Of a stretch of 64,000 bases of DNA, positions 44,823 through 53,111 are shown in pieces. The stretch covers positions 186,001 through 250,000 of the forward strand of contig NZ_SLWS01000008.1 in NCBI RefSeq assembly GCF_004345645.1, in the 5' to 3' direction. Each line of letters begins with the position of its first letter. Within the stretch, counting starts at the first letter, position 1. Source of the DNA: Actinocrispum wychmicini. Lineage in GTDB: Bacteria; Actinomycetota; Actinomycetes; Mycobacteriales; Pseudonocardiaceae. The notes below the pieces were generated by a model that had not been told where the DNA came from, did no database searches, and saw nothing but the letters and a program-made list of their open reading frames with translations. The translations under genes and the position numbers were made by a program.

Positions 44823-45557
44823 TTAAGTTTCACGCCCGTCCCGTGCGCCGAAAACCCCGATAGCCTCGGCGTCCGACGCGCGGGCCTTCAGGTAATAGTC
44901 GGCCCATTCGGCGGCGTCCGGATAGCCGCTGTCGCGGACGATGTCGGCGATGGCCGCGTCGACGTCGAACACCGTGCGGCGCAACTCGACCCCCGCCCCG
45001 AGCAGCGCCCAGTGGGCGCCAGGACGGCCGTAGGGCATGCCGACACTGCCCGGGTTGACCACCAGCCTGCCGTGCGCGAGCCGGACGAACGGCATGTGAG
45101 TGTTGCCGCAGACCACGGTGGCGACCGACGGGTCGAGACCGGCGAACACCTCGCTCCAGCGTTCGAGCCGGGAGTCGACGAGGACGATCTCCTCGTCGTC
45201 ACGCGGCGTCGCGTGACAGAACAGGACCTCGCCCATCCGCAACGTCTTCGGCAGCCCGGCGAGGAAACCGACCTGTTCGTCGGTGAGCTGGTCGGCCGCC
45301 CATGGCGCGATGGGATCGGGGATCGTGCACGGCCCGCCGCCTCGGTACTCGACGAGTTCCCGGTCGGCGTTTCCGCTGATCCACCGGACCTGGTCGCCGA
45401 GCGCGCGCAGCCGGTCGAGCACCGGGCCGGGCTGCGGACCGGCCGCGGTGTCACCGGTGAGCACGATCCGGTCCGCGGCGGCGACATCCGGCTCCGCGAG
45501 GACGGCGTCCAGCGCCGGCAGGACGCCGTGGATGTCCGAGAGGACAGCGATGCGCAT
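44823..45557 (-). CDS. Metallophosphoesterase family protein
   Basis: 244 residues of the YfcE/MJ0936-like calcineurin-type fold. Metal ligands: D8 and H10 in LSDIHG, VLTGDTAAG, SGNAD, FCHATPRDD and GNTHMPFVR, with NPGSVGMPYG closing the core. Likely a phosphodiesterase or phosphatase of unknown substrate. Its ATG overlaps, on the opposite strand, with the region where the divergent MFS gene starts. Confidence 0.88.
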   Translation of the reverse strand: MRIAVLSDIHGVLPALDAVLAEPDVAAADRIVLTGDTAAGPQPGPVLDRLRALGDQVRWISGNADRELVEYRGGGPCTIPDPIAPWAADQLTDEQVGFLAGLPKTLRMGEVLFCHATPRDDEEIVLVDSRLERWSEVFAGLDPSVATVVCGNTHMPFVRLAHGRLVVNPGSVGMPYGRPGAHWALLGAGVELRRTVFDVDAAIADIVRDSGYPDAAEWADYYLKARASDAEAIGVFGARDGRET

Positions 45558-45576
45558 GATTCACGATACTGAAGGC

Positions 45577-46788
45577 GTGACTAGGGGGAAACTTACCGCG
45601 TATCCGGACTACCTGCGGTTCTGGGTGGCGGACACTGTGTCGTTGGTCGGCACCTACGTGACCGGGTTGGCCGTTCAGGTGCTGGCGGTGGTGAACCTCG
45701 GGGCGTCGGCCACCGCGTTGGGAGTGCTGGGCGGGGCCCGGTGGCTGCCGTACCTGGTCGTCGGGCTGGTGGCCGGGGTGTTGGTGGACCGGTGGCGGCG
45801 CCGGCCGATCCTGGTGACGGCCGACCTGATCCGGGCCGGCCTGCTGGGGCTGATCCCGGTCCTGGCCGCGACCGGGTCGTTGACCATGACTGTCCTGATC
45901 GGACTGATGGTGGTCTTCGGGCTGTTCTCGTTGGTGTACGAGGCCGCCCAGCTGTCGTATCTGCCTCGCCTGGTTCCCGCCGCGTTGCTGACGCGGGCCA
46001 ACGCGCGAATGGAACAGACCAACTCGGTGGCGCAGGCGGCCGGGCCGATGATCGCCGGGTGGCTGGTGAACGTGATCACCGCGCCCATGGCGATCCTGCT
46101 CGACGCGGTCTCCTACCTGGTGTCCGGACTCGTTCTCAGGTCGCTGGCGACCGAGGAGAAGGCCGCCCCGGTCGAGCACCGGCATCTGGGCCGTGAACTC
46201 AAGGAAGGCGTGCGGTGGGTGTACCGGCACCGGATGCTGGCGCCGCTGGCGCTCGGCTCGCACGCCTGGTTCCTGTTCAACGGGATGGTCAGCACGGTCA
46301 TGGTCGTGTTCGTGCTCAACGAGTTGGGGTTCGACGCGTTCGCGCTCGGGGTGACGTACGCGTTCGCCGGGGTCGGGGGAGTGCTCGGCGCCAGCCTGTC
46401 CGGGCGGTTCAAAGCCGGGCCGACGATCATCGCCGGCCATTGGTTCACGCCACTCGGATACGGCCTGATTCCGTTGGCCACCAACGGAACCGCCGGGCTG
46501 GTGGTGCTCTGCCTCGGCCAGTTGCTGTTCGGGTTCTCGATCGGGTTCGACGGTCCGGCCGAGATGGGGTTCCGCCAGTCGGTGACCCCGGACCGCCTGC
46601 AGGGCCGGATGAACGCCACCATCCGCTCGTTCAACCGCGGCATGATCGTCATCGGCGCGCCCCTCGGCGGCGCGCTCGCCGACGCGCTGGGCAACCGGAC
46701 CGCGATGTGGATCGCTGTCGGCGGCCTCGTCGTCCAAGCCGTGGCCATCACCTGCACACCCTTACGCCACGCAAGTATACAAGAGTAG
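45577..46788 (+). CDS. MFS transporter (enterobactin-exporter-like group)
   Basis: 403 residues, twelve membrane helices. YPDYLRFWVADTVSLVGTYV opens the protein, and VAGVLVDRWRRRPILVTAD is the A-like loop motif. It resembles EntS-like exporters of siderophores or drugs. GTG start at 45577; an ATG at 45556 is in frame but overlaps the divergent gene's start. A TTA leucine codon is at 46762. The stop lies inside a 36-bp palindrome preceding the ArsR-like regulator. Confidence 0.85.
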   Translation: MTRGKLTAYPDYLRFWVADTVSLVGTYVTGLAVQVLAVVNLGASATALGVLGGARWLPYLVVGLVAGVLVDRWRRRPILVTADLIRAGLLGLIPVLAATGSLTMTVLIGLMVVFGLFSLVYEAAQLSYLPRLVPAALLTRANARMEQTNSVAQAAGPMIAGWLVNVITAPMAILLDAVSYLVSGLVLRSLATEEKAAPVEHRHLGRELKEGVRWVYRHRMLAPLALGSHAWFLFNGMVSTVMVVFVLNELGFDAFALGVTYAFAGVGGVLGASLSGRFKAGPTIIAGHWFTPLGYGLIPLATNGTAGLVVLCLGQLLFGFSIGFDGPAEMGFRQSVTPDRLQGRMNATIRSFNRGMIVIGAPLGGALADALGNRTAMWIAVGGLVVQAVAITCTPLRHASIQE

Positions 46789-46817
46789 TTGCACAAGAGC
46801 TCTTGTACATCTACTCT
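46782..46817. promoter_or_regulatory. 36-bp near-perfect palindrome, candidate ArsR-family operator
   Basis: AGAGTAGTTGCACAAGAG and its opposite arm match at 16 of 18 positions, centred on a perfect ACAAGAGCTCTTGT core. It spans the MFS stop codon and ends 7 bp before the ATG of the regulator gene, covering its ribosome site. Autoregulation of the regulator-MFS operon is likely; a hairpin terminator for the upstream gene is the alternative. Confidence 0.65.
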
Positions 46818-46824
46818 CGGGCCC

Positions 46825-47385
46825 ATGGAGCGGGAGACGCGGGAGATCAAGGACTCGAAGGTGCTGGCCGCGATGGCGCACCCGGTGCGGCGACGCCTGA
46901 TGGACGTCCTCCGGGTGAACGGCCCGTCAACGGTCAGCGCACTGGCCGAGTACACCGGTCAGGCTGTGGGGAACATCAGTCACCACCTGAAGGTGCTCGC
47001 CGAGTGCGAGCTGGTGGAGGAGGCCCCCGAACTGGCCCGTGACCGGCGAGAACGCTGGTGGCGCCGGGTGCCGGGCCGGTTGCGGTGGTCCGCGCAGGAC
47101 TTTCCCGACGACCCGATCTTCTACGCGGCCAGCTCGTTGAACCTCGAGCACGCCATGAACATCGCGCGTTCCGGGCTGGAGAACTGGGAGAGCTACCCCG
47201 AGGAATGGAAGGGTGCGCCCTTCTCCACGGATACCTGGATCGATCTCAGCGCCGCCGAGCTCAAGGAGCTGTCGGCCGAGGTCATCGCGTTGTTCAACCG
47301 GTGGTCGGACCGGGACGTCCCGGACGACGAGCAGGAGCGTAAGCCGGTCTTCCTGTTCGCGTTCGGCACACCGGGCCGGCCATGA
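46825..47385 (+). CDS. ArsR-family (winged-helix) regulator
   Basis: 186 residues. A winged helix occupies residues 8-85 (VLAAMAHPVRRRLMDVLRVN, QAVGNISHHLKVLAECELVE), followed by WWRRVPG and a C-terminal helical domain. This layout is common in regulators placed before MFS exporters. Its stop overlaps the next MFS start (ATGA). It likely represses the operon through the palindrome directly upstream. Confidence 0.9.
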   Translation: MERETREIKDSKVLAAMAHPVRRRLMDVLRVNGPSTVSALAEYTGQAVGNISHHLKVLAECELVEEAPELARDRRERWWRRVPGRLRWSAQDFPDDPIFYAASSLNLEHAMNIARSGLENWESYPEEWKGAPFSTDTWIDLSAAELKELSAEVIALFNRWSDRDVPDDEQERKPVFLFAFGTPGRP

Positions 47386-48602
47386 GCGACTTCCGGCGGC
47401 TGTGGTTCGGCCAGACCGTCAGCCTGCTCGGCAGCAGCGTGGGTTCGGTGGCGTTGTCGCTGGTAACCGTGGTGACGCTGCACGCCGACCCGTTCACGGT
47501 CGGCCTGGTCAACGCCGCCTACTGGCTGCCGTGGCTGGCCATCGGCCTGCCGGCGGGGGCGTGGGTGGACCGGTTGGGCCGCCACCGGCTGGTGATGATG
47601 ACGGGCGATGCCGTGTCGTTCCTGGCTTTCGCGAGCGTGCCGGTCGCGGCCTGGTTCGGAGCGCTGACCGTGGCGCACGTACTTGTGGCGACGCTGGTCG
47701 GCGGGTGCGCGAAGGTCTTCTTCACCATGGCGTACCGGGCTTTCGTGCCCGCGTTGGTGCGAGGCGACGACTTGCTCACCGCGAACGCGAAGTTGCAGGC
47801 CAGCGAGTCCACGACGCAGGTGGTCGGGCCGGGGCTCGCCGGCCTGCTGGCGCAGATCCTCACCGCTGCCACCGGTGTCCTGGTCGACGCGTTGAGCTTC
47901 CTGGTTTCCTTGCTGTACCTGAGAAAAACGGGCGACTACCGGCAGGCGCCGAGACCGCGCCAACGGTTGCGCACGGAGATCGGCGAGGGGCTGCGGTTCG
48001 TCGCGCATGACCCGCTGCTGCGCGTCCTGACGTGCTTCGGCGCCGTCTCCAACCTGGCGTTGACCGGATACCAGTCGCTCGCCGTCGTGTTCCTCGTCCG
48101 GGATGTCGGCGTCGACTCGGCGATCGTCGGAGTGATGTTCGCCGTCGGCGGCATGGGCGGTGTCGTGGGCTCGCTCATCGCCGGGCGGCTGGCGCGTCGG
48201 TTCGGCACCGCGCGTGCCGTTCTGCTCTGCCAGGTCTTCGGGCTTCCGCCGGCGCTGCTGATTCCGTTGACGCAGCCGGGAATCGGGCTGGTGGTCTTCG
48301 GCGTCGGCGTGCTGGCGGCCGGTGTGGGTGTGGTGGCGTCGAACGTCATCCAGGGCACGTTCCGCCAGCGGTACTGCCCGCCCGAGATGTTCGCCCGGAT
48401 CATGGCCAGCGGGTCGGTGGTCAACTACGGGACCATTCCGCTCGCCGGTGTTCTCAGCGGTGGCCTGGCGGACGCCTTCGGCGTACGGACCACGATGTGG
48501 CTGATGACCGGGCTGTCGGCCGCGTCGGTGCTGATCCTGCTGGCCAGCCGGATCCGGCGGCTCAGGGACTTCCCGGTGCCCCTCAGCGCCCCAGTTGGCT
48601 GA
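47382..48602 (+). CDS. MFS transporter
   Basis: 406 residues, twelve helices. FRRLWFGQTVSLLGSSVGSV and GLPAGAWVDRLGRHRLVMMT are typical of the same MFS branch as the 45577 gene. Translationally coupled to the ArsR-family regulator, so it is probably substrate-inducible efflux. The 3' end overlaps the convergent rho-like gene by 20 bp. Confidence 0.9.
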   Translation: MSDFRRLWFGQTVSLLGSSVGSVALSLVTVVTLHADPFTVGLVNAAYWLPWLAIGLPAGAWVDRLGRHRLVMMTGDAVSFLAFASVPVAAWFGALTVAHVLVATLVGGCAKVFFTMAYRAFVPALVRGDDLLTANAKLQASESTTQVVGPGLAGLLAQILTAATGVLVDALSFLVSLLYLRKTGDYRQAPRPRQRLRTEIGEGLRFVAHDPLLRVLTCFGAVSNLALTGYQSLAVVFLVRDVGVDSAIVGVMFAVGGMGGVVGSLIAGRLARRFGTARAVLLCQVFGLPPALLIPLTQPGIGLVVFGVGVLAAGVGVVASNVIQGTFRQRYCPPEMFARIMASGSVVNYGTIPLAGVLSGGLADAFGVRTTMWLMTGLSAASVLILLASRIRRLRDFPVPLSAPVG

Positions 48603-49635
48603 GGAACTCGATGTTCGTGTGCGTCTTGCGCAGGCCGTCGAGCAACACGTCGATCTCGCGGCCGGACAGGGCCCGGCGCAGCGCCTTGGTGGCGGCCAGT
48701 TCGCCGGCGGACATCAGCAGTTCGTCCTTGCGGGTACTGGACTGCGCGATGTCGACGGCCGGGAACACGCGCTTGTTGGCCAGTTTGCGGTCCAGACGCA
48801 GTTCGGCGTTGCCGGTTCCCTTGAACTCCTCGAAGAGGAAGTTGTCGCCGACCGAACCGGTGTCCACCAGCGCGGTGGCGAAGATCGTGAGCGAGCCGCC
48901 GTCCTGGATGTTCCGTGCCGCGCCGAGGAAACGCTTGGGCGGGGTGAGAGCCCCGGCGTCGATGCCACCGGACAGGGTTCGGCCGTTGCTGGGGGCGGCC
49001 AGATTGTAGGCGCGGCCGAGGCGGGTCAGCGAGTCCAGCAGGACCACCACGTCCCGGCCCATCTCGACCAGGCGTTTGGCGCGTTCGATGGACAGCTCGG
49101 CGAGCGCGACATGCCTGCTCGGATGCTCGTCGAAGGTCGCCGCGATGATCTCGCCGGGCACGGACCGGGCGATGTCGGTGACCTCCTCGGGACGTTCCCC
49201 GACGAGCACCACCATCAGGTGGCACTCCGGGTGGTTCTTGCTGATGCCGTGCGCGATCGCTTGCAGCACCGAGGTCTTGCCGGCCTTCGGCGGTGCCACG
49301 ACCAGGGCCCGCTGGCCCTTGCCGACCGGCGTCAACAGGTCGACCACGCGGGTGGTGAGAATGTGCGGCTCGGTCTCCAGACGGAGGCGTTCGTTGGGGT
49401 ACAACGGAACGAGGTCGGCGAAGTTGGCCCGGGTGAGGGACCGCTGGCCGTTGACCGTGTCGAGGGTGGTGAGCCGGTTGTTGTCGGATTCGCCGGCGAC
49501 GGTGTCGCCTCGGCGAAGATTGTGCTTGCGTACCAAGGACATCGGGACGGTCACGTCGTCCGGGCCGGGCAGGTAGCCGTCGGTCCGGACGGCCGCTCGG
49601 CCGTCCACAATGTCCAGAATGCCGTTTGTGTGCAT
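48583..49635 (-). CDS. rho: Short Rho-type transcription terminator (paralogue lacking the N-terminal region)
   Basis: 350 residues. It starts directly at the RNA-binding cold-shock-like domain (ILDIVDGRAAVRTDGYLPGP). It continues with Walker A APPKAGKTS (113-121), VGERPEEVTD, Q-loop LSGGIDAGAL and R-loop EEFKGTGNAEL. All key hexamer and ATPase motifs are intact. Typical actinobacterial Rho proteins are 550-700 residues with a long Arg/Gly/Asp-rich N-terminus, which is absent here. It is therefore probably a second copy, but the main rho is not visible in this window. A GTG-free ATG start follows AGGGG. Confidence 0.88.
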   Translation of the reverse strand: MHTNGILDIVDGRAAVRTDGYLPGPDDVTVPMSLVRKHNLRRGDTVAGESDNNRLTTLDTVNGQRSLTRANFADLVPLYPNERLRLETEPHILTTRVVDLLTPVGKGQRALVVAPPKAGKTSVLQAIAHGISKNHPECHLMVVLVGERPEEVTDIARSVPGEIIAATFDEHPSRHVALAELSIERAKRLVEMGRDVVVLLDSLTRLGRAYNLAAPSNGRTLSGGIDAGALTPPKRFLGAARNIQDGGSLTIFATALVDTGSVGDNFLFEEFKGTGNAELRLDRKLANKRVFPAVDIAQSSTRKDELLMSAGELAATKALRRALSGREIDVLLDGLRKTHTNIEFLSQLGR

Positions 49636-49661
49636 GGGTGGGTAACCCCTTCGCGAATATG

Positions 49662-49693
49662 GATCCACAGCACCGGTCATCAGGTGCTGGATC
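49662..49693 (-). terminator. Hairpin in the rho leader
   Basis: GATCCACAGCACC pairs with GGTGCTGGATC (11 bp, with a 2-nt bulge and 8-nt loop), 27 bp upstream of the rho start and about 100 bp after the upstream gene's stop. It could terminate that gene or act as an attenuator of rho. The remaining leader (49694-49795) shows no gene. Confidence 0.45.
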
Positions 49694-49795
49694 AAGGGAT
49701 CCCGTGGGGGCTTCAGCCGACATCCACAGGATGAAGATCTACCAACGGTAGCTCGCGGCGAGGGGGAACGCAACTGCCTTTTCCAACCGGCCGTG

Positions 49796-50503
49796 TTACT
49801 TGCCTCTCGGGATGAGGTGCAGGCCGGCCACCTTGCCGTCGGTCGAGTACGTGACCCGGCCGGTGAGGTCGCCTGCCTCGAACGACAACGGGATGTCCAC
49901 AATGGTGTAGTCGCCGGCCGGATAGGCGTGCGGGGTGCCCATCGACTCGTACGCGCCGACCATGCCGGCCATCTGGGCCCAGGCGGCGGCCAGTTGGGTC
50001 GCGCTCAGCCCGTCGCGCACCTTGTCGTCGAAGTCGCGGCGGGCCTTCTCGTACTCGCCCTCGATGATGTCGCCGAGCAGTTCGACCGCGTGGTCCGCGG
50101 CGCCCGGCAGGGCGGTTCCGGTCATCGGGGCTCCTGTTCGTGGGTCGACCGGGCGGCCGAACCGCTGGAAGGCGGCCTGCCTGGTGGTGCCGAGCACGTC
50201 CCCGATCTCCTGCCAGGTGTGGCCGCGCTCGCGGGCATGGTCGACCGCGTCGCGCAGCGCCTGCTCGCTTCGTTCGAGCTCCGCGCGGGCCATGGCCACC
50301 GCGGGCAGCGGTTCGGTGCGCACGACGTCAAGCATGCCTTTACGTGACAACGGCGTCAAGCTTGGCTTGACGCCAGTCGATCGCGACCGGCGGGCGGCGC
50401 TCCGGCAGGTACTGTCACAGTACTGCCGAAGTCGGCCCTTTCCGCGTTGGGCGGGAATCTTCCGGCCGCACTGCATGCACGTCCCGCTCGTCGCGTTCGC
50501 CAC
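49796..50503 (-). CDS. Zinc-ribbon / HTH protein with DUF3887-like C-terminus
   Basis: 235 residues from a GTG at 50503 preceded by AGGGGG. Residues 9-35 form a putative zinc ribbon, CMQCGRK then QYCDSTCRSAAR (CxxC...CxxxC). A helix-turn-helix follows (GHTWQEIGDVLGTTRQAAFQ, about residues 95-115). The last 95 residues (ELLGDIIEGEYEKARRDFDD, LSFEAGDLTGRVTYSTDGKV) match the DUF3887 ligand-binding-like fold. An internal ATG at 50335 would remove the zinc ribbon. Possibly a DNA-binding regulator with a fused sensor. Confidence 0.7.
   Translation of the reverse strand: MANATSGTCMQCGRKIPAQRGKGRLRQYCDSTCRSAARRSRSTGVKPSLTPLSRKGMLDVVRTEPLPAVAMARAELERSEQALRDAVDHARERGHTWQEIGDVLGTTRQAAFQRFGRPVDPRTGAPMTGTALPGAADHAVELLGDIIEGEYEKARRDFDDKVRDGLSATQLAAAWAQMAGMVGAYESMGTPHAYPAGDYTIVDIPLSFEAGDLTGRVTYSTDGKVAGLHLIPRGK
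50352..50374. repeat. Perfect 10-3-10 palindrome inside coding DNA
   Basis: GGCGTCAAGC-TTG-GCTTGACGCC is a perfect inverted repeat 17 bp upstream of the internal ATG (50335) of the zinc-ribbon gene. A second near-perfect palindrome, CGGCAG-g-TACTGT-c-ACAGTA-CTGCCG, is at 50403-50428. A third inverted repeat is at 50515-50523 / 50551-50559 (ATTTCGTGC / GCACGAAAT). The stacking suggests regulatory sites. Confidence 0.5.
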
Positions 50504-50653
50504 CGCACCCCCTGATTTCGTGCCTGACAGCACGTTATCATACTGTTGTAGCACGAAATTCGCCACGAGGGGACAAACCGGTGCATTGTGGTGGTGATGC
50601 TCTAGCGTTTGACCTTGATGACCTGGGTGGTCGTCACGGCTCGGGGGTGTGCG

Positions 50654-50887
50654 GTGGTCGCTGATCTGTCGCCATTGGGGCACATCGGTGTCCTGCTGGT
50701 CGGGACGCGTGGCTCGGACGGCCCGGGCGAGGTCCTGGTCAGGATCCGCGGCGGGTCCGAGACGTACCTGGCGTACTCCGACGAGCCGCTGCCCAAAGGT
50801 TCCACCGTTTTGGTGATTGAATGCGGCAAATCCCGGACAGTCCACGTCGCCCCGTGGTCTGATCCCTTCACCACACAAGCTACATAG
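50654..50887 (+). CDS. NfeD-like OB-fold small protein
   Basis: About 77 residues. HIGVLLVGTRGSDGPGEVLV then GGSETYLAYSDEPLPKGSTV and TVHVAPW matches the C-terminal OB fold of NfeD proteins, which pair with SPFH/flotillin proteins. It lacks the NfeD membrane part. The start is uncertain: GTG at 50654 (VVADLSPLGHIG) or codons 36-45 bp upstream. The flotillin-like gene follows after 11 bp, matching the usual nfeD-flotillin order. Confidence 0.65.
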   Translation: MVADLSPLGHIGVLLVGTRGSDGPGEVLVRIRGGSETYLAYSDEPLPKGSTVLVIECGKSRTVHVAPWSDPFTTQAT

Positions 50888-50898
50888 GAGCGCAAGCG

Positions 50899-52014
50899 AT
50901 GTTCGGTTACCGTGTCCCCGCGCCTGACGAGGCCATGCTGATCTCCGGGGGCAAGATGAGGGGGAGCAACGCTGGGGCACCCTTCCGGGTCGTCACCGGC
51001 CACGGTGCCTTCATCATGCCGTTCTTCCGGAAAGTTCGGTTCCTGTCACTGAGTATGGTGGAAGCCGAGATCTCCGAGACGTGTGTGACCAAGCAGGCGA
51101 TCGCGCTCAGCGTCCGCGCGGTGATCGCGTTCAAGGTCGGCAACGACACCGAGAGCATCGTCAACGCCGGCCAGCGCTTCCTGTCCGACCAGGACCAGAT
51201 GTCCGTGTTGACCGGCCGGATCTTCGCCGGCCACCTGCGGTCCATCGTCGGCTCGATGACGGTCGAGGAGATCATCACCGAACGCCAGAAGCTGGCCAAC
51301 GAGGTGCTCGACGGCTCGGCGGTGGAGATGGCCAAGATCGGCCTGACCATCGACTCGTTGCAGATCCAGTCGATCGACGACATGAAACTCGGCTACATCG
51401 CCGCGATGGCCGCGCCGCACAACGCCGCCATCCAGCGGGAGGCGCAGATCGCCCAGGCCAGGGCCGACCAGGAGGCGGCCGAGGCCGGCCAGGAGTCGCA
51501 GCGCCGGCAGGCGGAGTTCGCCCGGCAGACCTCGGTCGTCCAGGCCCAGTACAAGGCCGAAGTGGACAGAGCGCAGGCGCTCGCGTCCCAGGCCGGTCCG
51601 CTGACCCAGGCCCAGGCGCAGCGAGAGGTGATCGACGCCAAGGCCGACCTGGCCCAGCGCGAAGCGCTGCTGCGCGAGCAGCAACTGGTCGCCGAGGTGA
51701 TCAAGCCGGCCCAGGCCGAGGCGGAGAAGGTCCGCATCCTGGCCAAGGCCGACGCGGAGGCCACCGAGATCCAGGCCGCCGCGGCCGCGTCGCACAACCG
51801 CGTCTCCCTGGACCAGTTGCTGATCGAGCAACTGCCGCAGATCGTCAAGGAAGCGGCCGGCGGCATGTCCGGCGCGAACGTGAACATCATCAACGGCGCC
51901 GACGGCATGGGCGAGATGGCCGCCGGCCTGGTCGGCCAGGGCCTGGCGATCTTCGAGTCGGTGAAGCGAACCCTGGGCACCTCGGAGCAGAAGGAAATCG
52001 GCGAGGCCAAGTAG
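50899..52014 (+). CDS. SPFH-domain (flotillin-like) protein
   Basis: 371 residues. A short N-terminal hydrophobic hairpin and SPFH/band-7 domain (about 5-180; ISETCVTKQAIALSVRAVIA, GRIFAGHLRSIVGSMTVEEI) are followed by an Ala/Glu/Gln-rich coiled coil (about 185-300). The tail contains NVNIINGADGMGEMAAGL. Flotillins scaffold membrane microdomains. AGGAGCG precedes the ATG. A terminator hairpin follows. Confidence 0.9.
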   Translation: MFGYRVPAPDEAMLISGGKMRGSNAGAPFRVVTGHGAFIMPFFRKVRFLSLSMVEAEISETCVTKQAIALSVRAVIAFKVGNDTESIVNAGQRFLSDQDQMSVLTGRIFAGHLRSIVGSMTVEEIITERQKLANEVLDGSAVEMAKIGLTIDSLQIQSIDDMKLGYIAAMAAPHNAAIQREAQIAQARADQEAAEAGQESQRRQAEFARQTSVVQAQYKAEVDRAQALASQAGPLTQAQAQREVIDAKADLAQREALLREQQLVAEVIKPAQAEAEKVRILAKADAEATEIQAAAAASHNRVSLDQLLIEQLPQIVKEAAGGMSGANVNIINGADGMGEMAAGLVGQGLAIFESVKRTLGTSEQKEIGEAK

Positions 52015-52025
52015 TGCGAAAACGG

Positions 52026-52045
52026 GCGGCGGCCCAGTCCGCCGC
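52026..52045. terminator. 7-bp GC hairpin between convergent genes
   Basis: GCGGCGG-CCCAGT-CCGCCGC lies 11 bp after the flotillin stop and 6 bp before the end of the convergent GGDEF gene. It probably terminates both. Confidence 0.55.
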
Positions 52046-52051
52046 TCGTGG

Positions 52052-52933
52052 TCAGTGCGGCAGGAACGGTGTCATCTTGTTGACCGCGCTGGTCATCATT
52101 TCGCACGGGACGCACCGCGTGGTCGTGCTGGGTGTCGGTGTGTCTTCCCGGACGGCTGGTGTCTTCTTGGTGTGCGGCTTGGGCGCTTGCGGTGTCCGCA
52201 CCGGGGTCGCGGTGACCGTGGCCGGGACGGTGACGGTCAGTTGGAAGGGCGGCGGCGCGGCAGGGTGGTCCGCGGCCGAATCCCTGGGAGGCACTGGTTT
52301 GTCCGTTGTCACAACGGCGATCATCGCGCCCGCGACGCACGCCCCCACTGCCGCCAGCCGCCACGGCACCGCGCGTCTTCTGTGCTCTTTGGACGTTCCC
52401 ACCCGGTCGCGGCCGCCGCGCTTGGCGTTGCGCAACGCCGCGTCCGCGTCCACCACAAGGCTTTCCAGGTCGGTGTCGGGATCACCCACGGACACTCCGA
52501 TGGACACGCTGACCGACTCGACGGTCGTCGTCCCACCGGGAACCGGCGCGGTGACGGCCATGTCGCGGATGCCGGCCCGGATCCGTTCGGCGATGACCCG
52601 CGCGTCCTCGATCCCGGTCTCCGGCAGCAGCACCAGGAACTCGTCGCCGCCCTGACCGCCGTACCGACCCAGCAGATCACTCTTTCGGGTGATCCTGCGC
52701 AGCGTTTCGGCCACGCCTTTCAGCACTTCGTCCCCGGCGACGTGACCGAACCGGTCGTTCACCCGCTTGAAGTTGTCCACATCGACCACGAGCAACGACG
52801 TCGGCTTGGACTCGCGGAGCACCGCCGCGGCCCGGTCGTCCCACCCCCACCTGTCCAGCAACAACGTCAACCGGTCGGTGGCCCACAAACCGTGCGGCTG
52901 ACCGCACGACGCACAGTTCGGCTCGGTGCTCAT
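52052..52933 (-). CDS. GGDEF diguanylate cyclase-like protein with C-terminal membrane anchor
   Basis: 293 residues with reversed order: the GGDEF domain comes first (active-site GGDEF at 95-99, with SLLVVDVDNFKRVNDRFGH before it), then one helix (about 190-208), then a Pro/Thr-rich extracytoplasmic tail of about 80 residues with two cysteines (CVPCEMM). The N-terminus has a CxxC (C7, C10). The catalytic residues look intact, so c-di-GMP synthesis is plausible. It is embedded among the SPFH/YbjQ genes on the opposite strand. Confidence 0.85.
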   Translation of the reverse strand: MSTEPNCASCGQPHGLWATDRLTLLLDRWGWDDRAAAVLRESKPTSLLVVDVDNFKRVNDRFGHVAGDEVLKGVAETLRRITRKSDLLGRYGGQGGDEFLVLLPETGIEDARVIAERIRAGIRDMAVTAPVPGGTTTVESVSVSIGVSVGDPDTDLESLVVDADAALRNAKRGGRDRVGTSKEHRRRAVPWRLAAVGACVAGAMIAVVTTDKPVPPRDSAADHPAAPPPFQLTVTVPATVTATPVRTPQAPKPHTKKTPAVREDTPTPSTTTRCVPCEMMTSAVNKMTPFLPH

Positions 52934-53111
52934 CGCTGGACGGTCTCCCTTCGGCCGAACAGACTATCGCCTTGCCGCCTGTCCTGGTGCGTGCTCGTCC
53001 GGTGGCGCTGCGAGCGCGGAGCTGTTGTGGTATTCGGGGACATATCGGGCATTACGGCCCGTTGTGGTGGTTCCTTTGCGGGCTTCACCTCCGGCGGAGC
53101 AGTATGGACAT

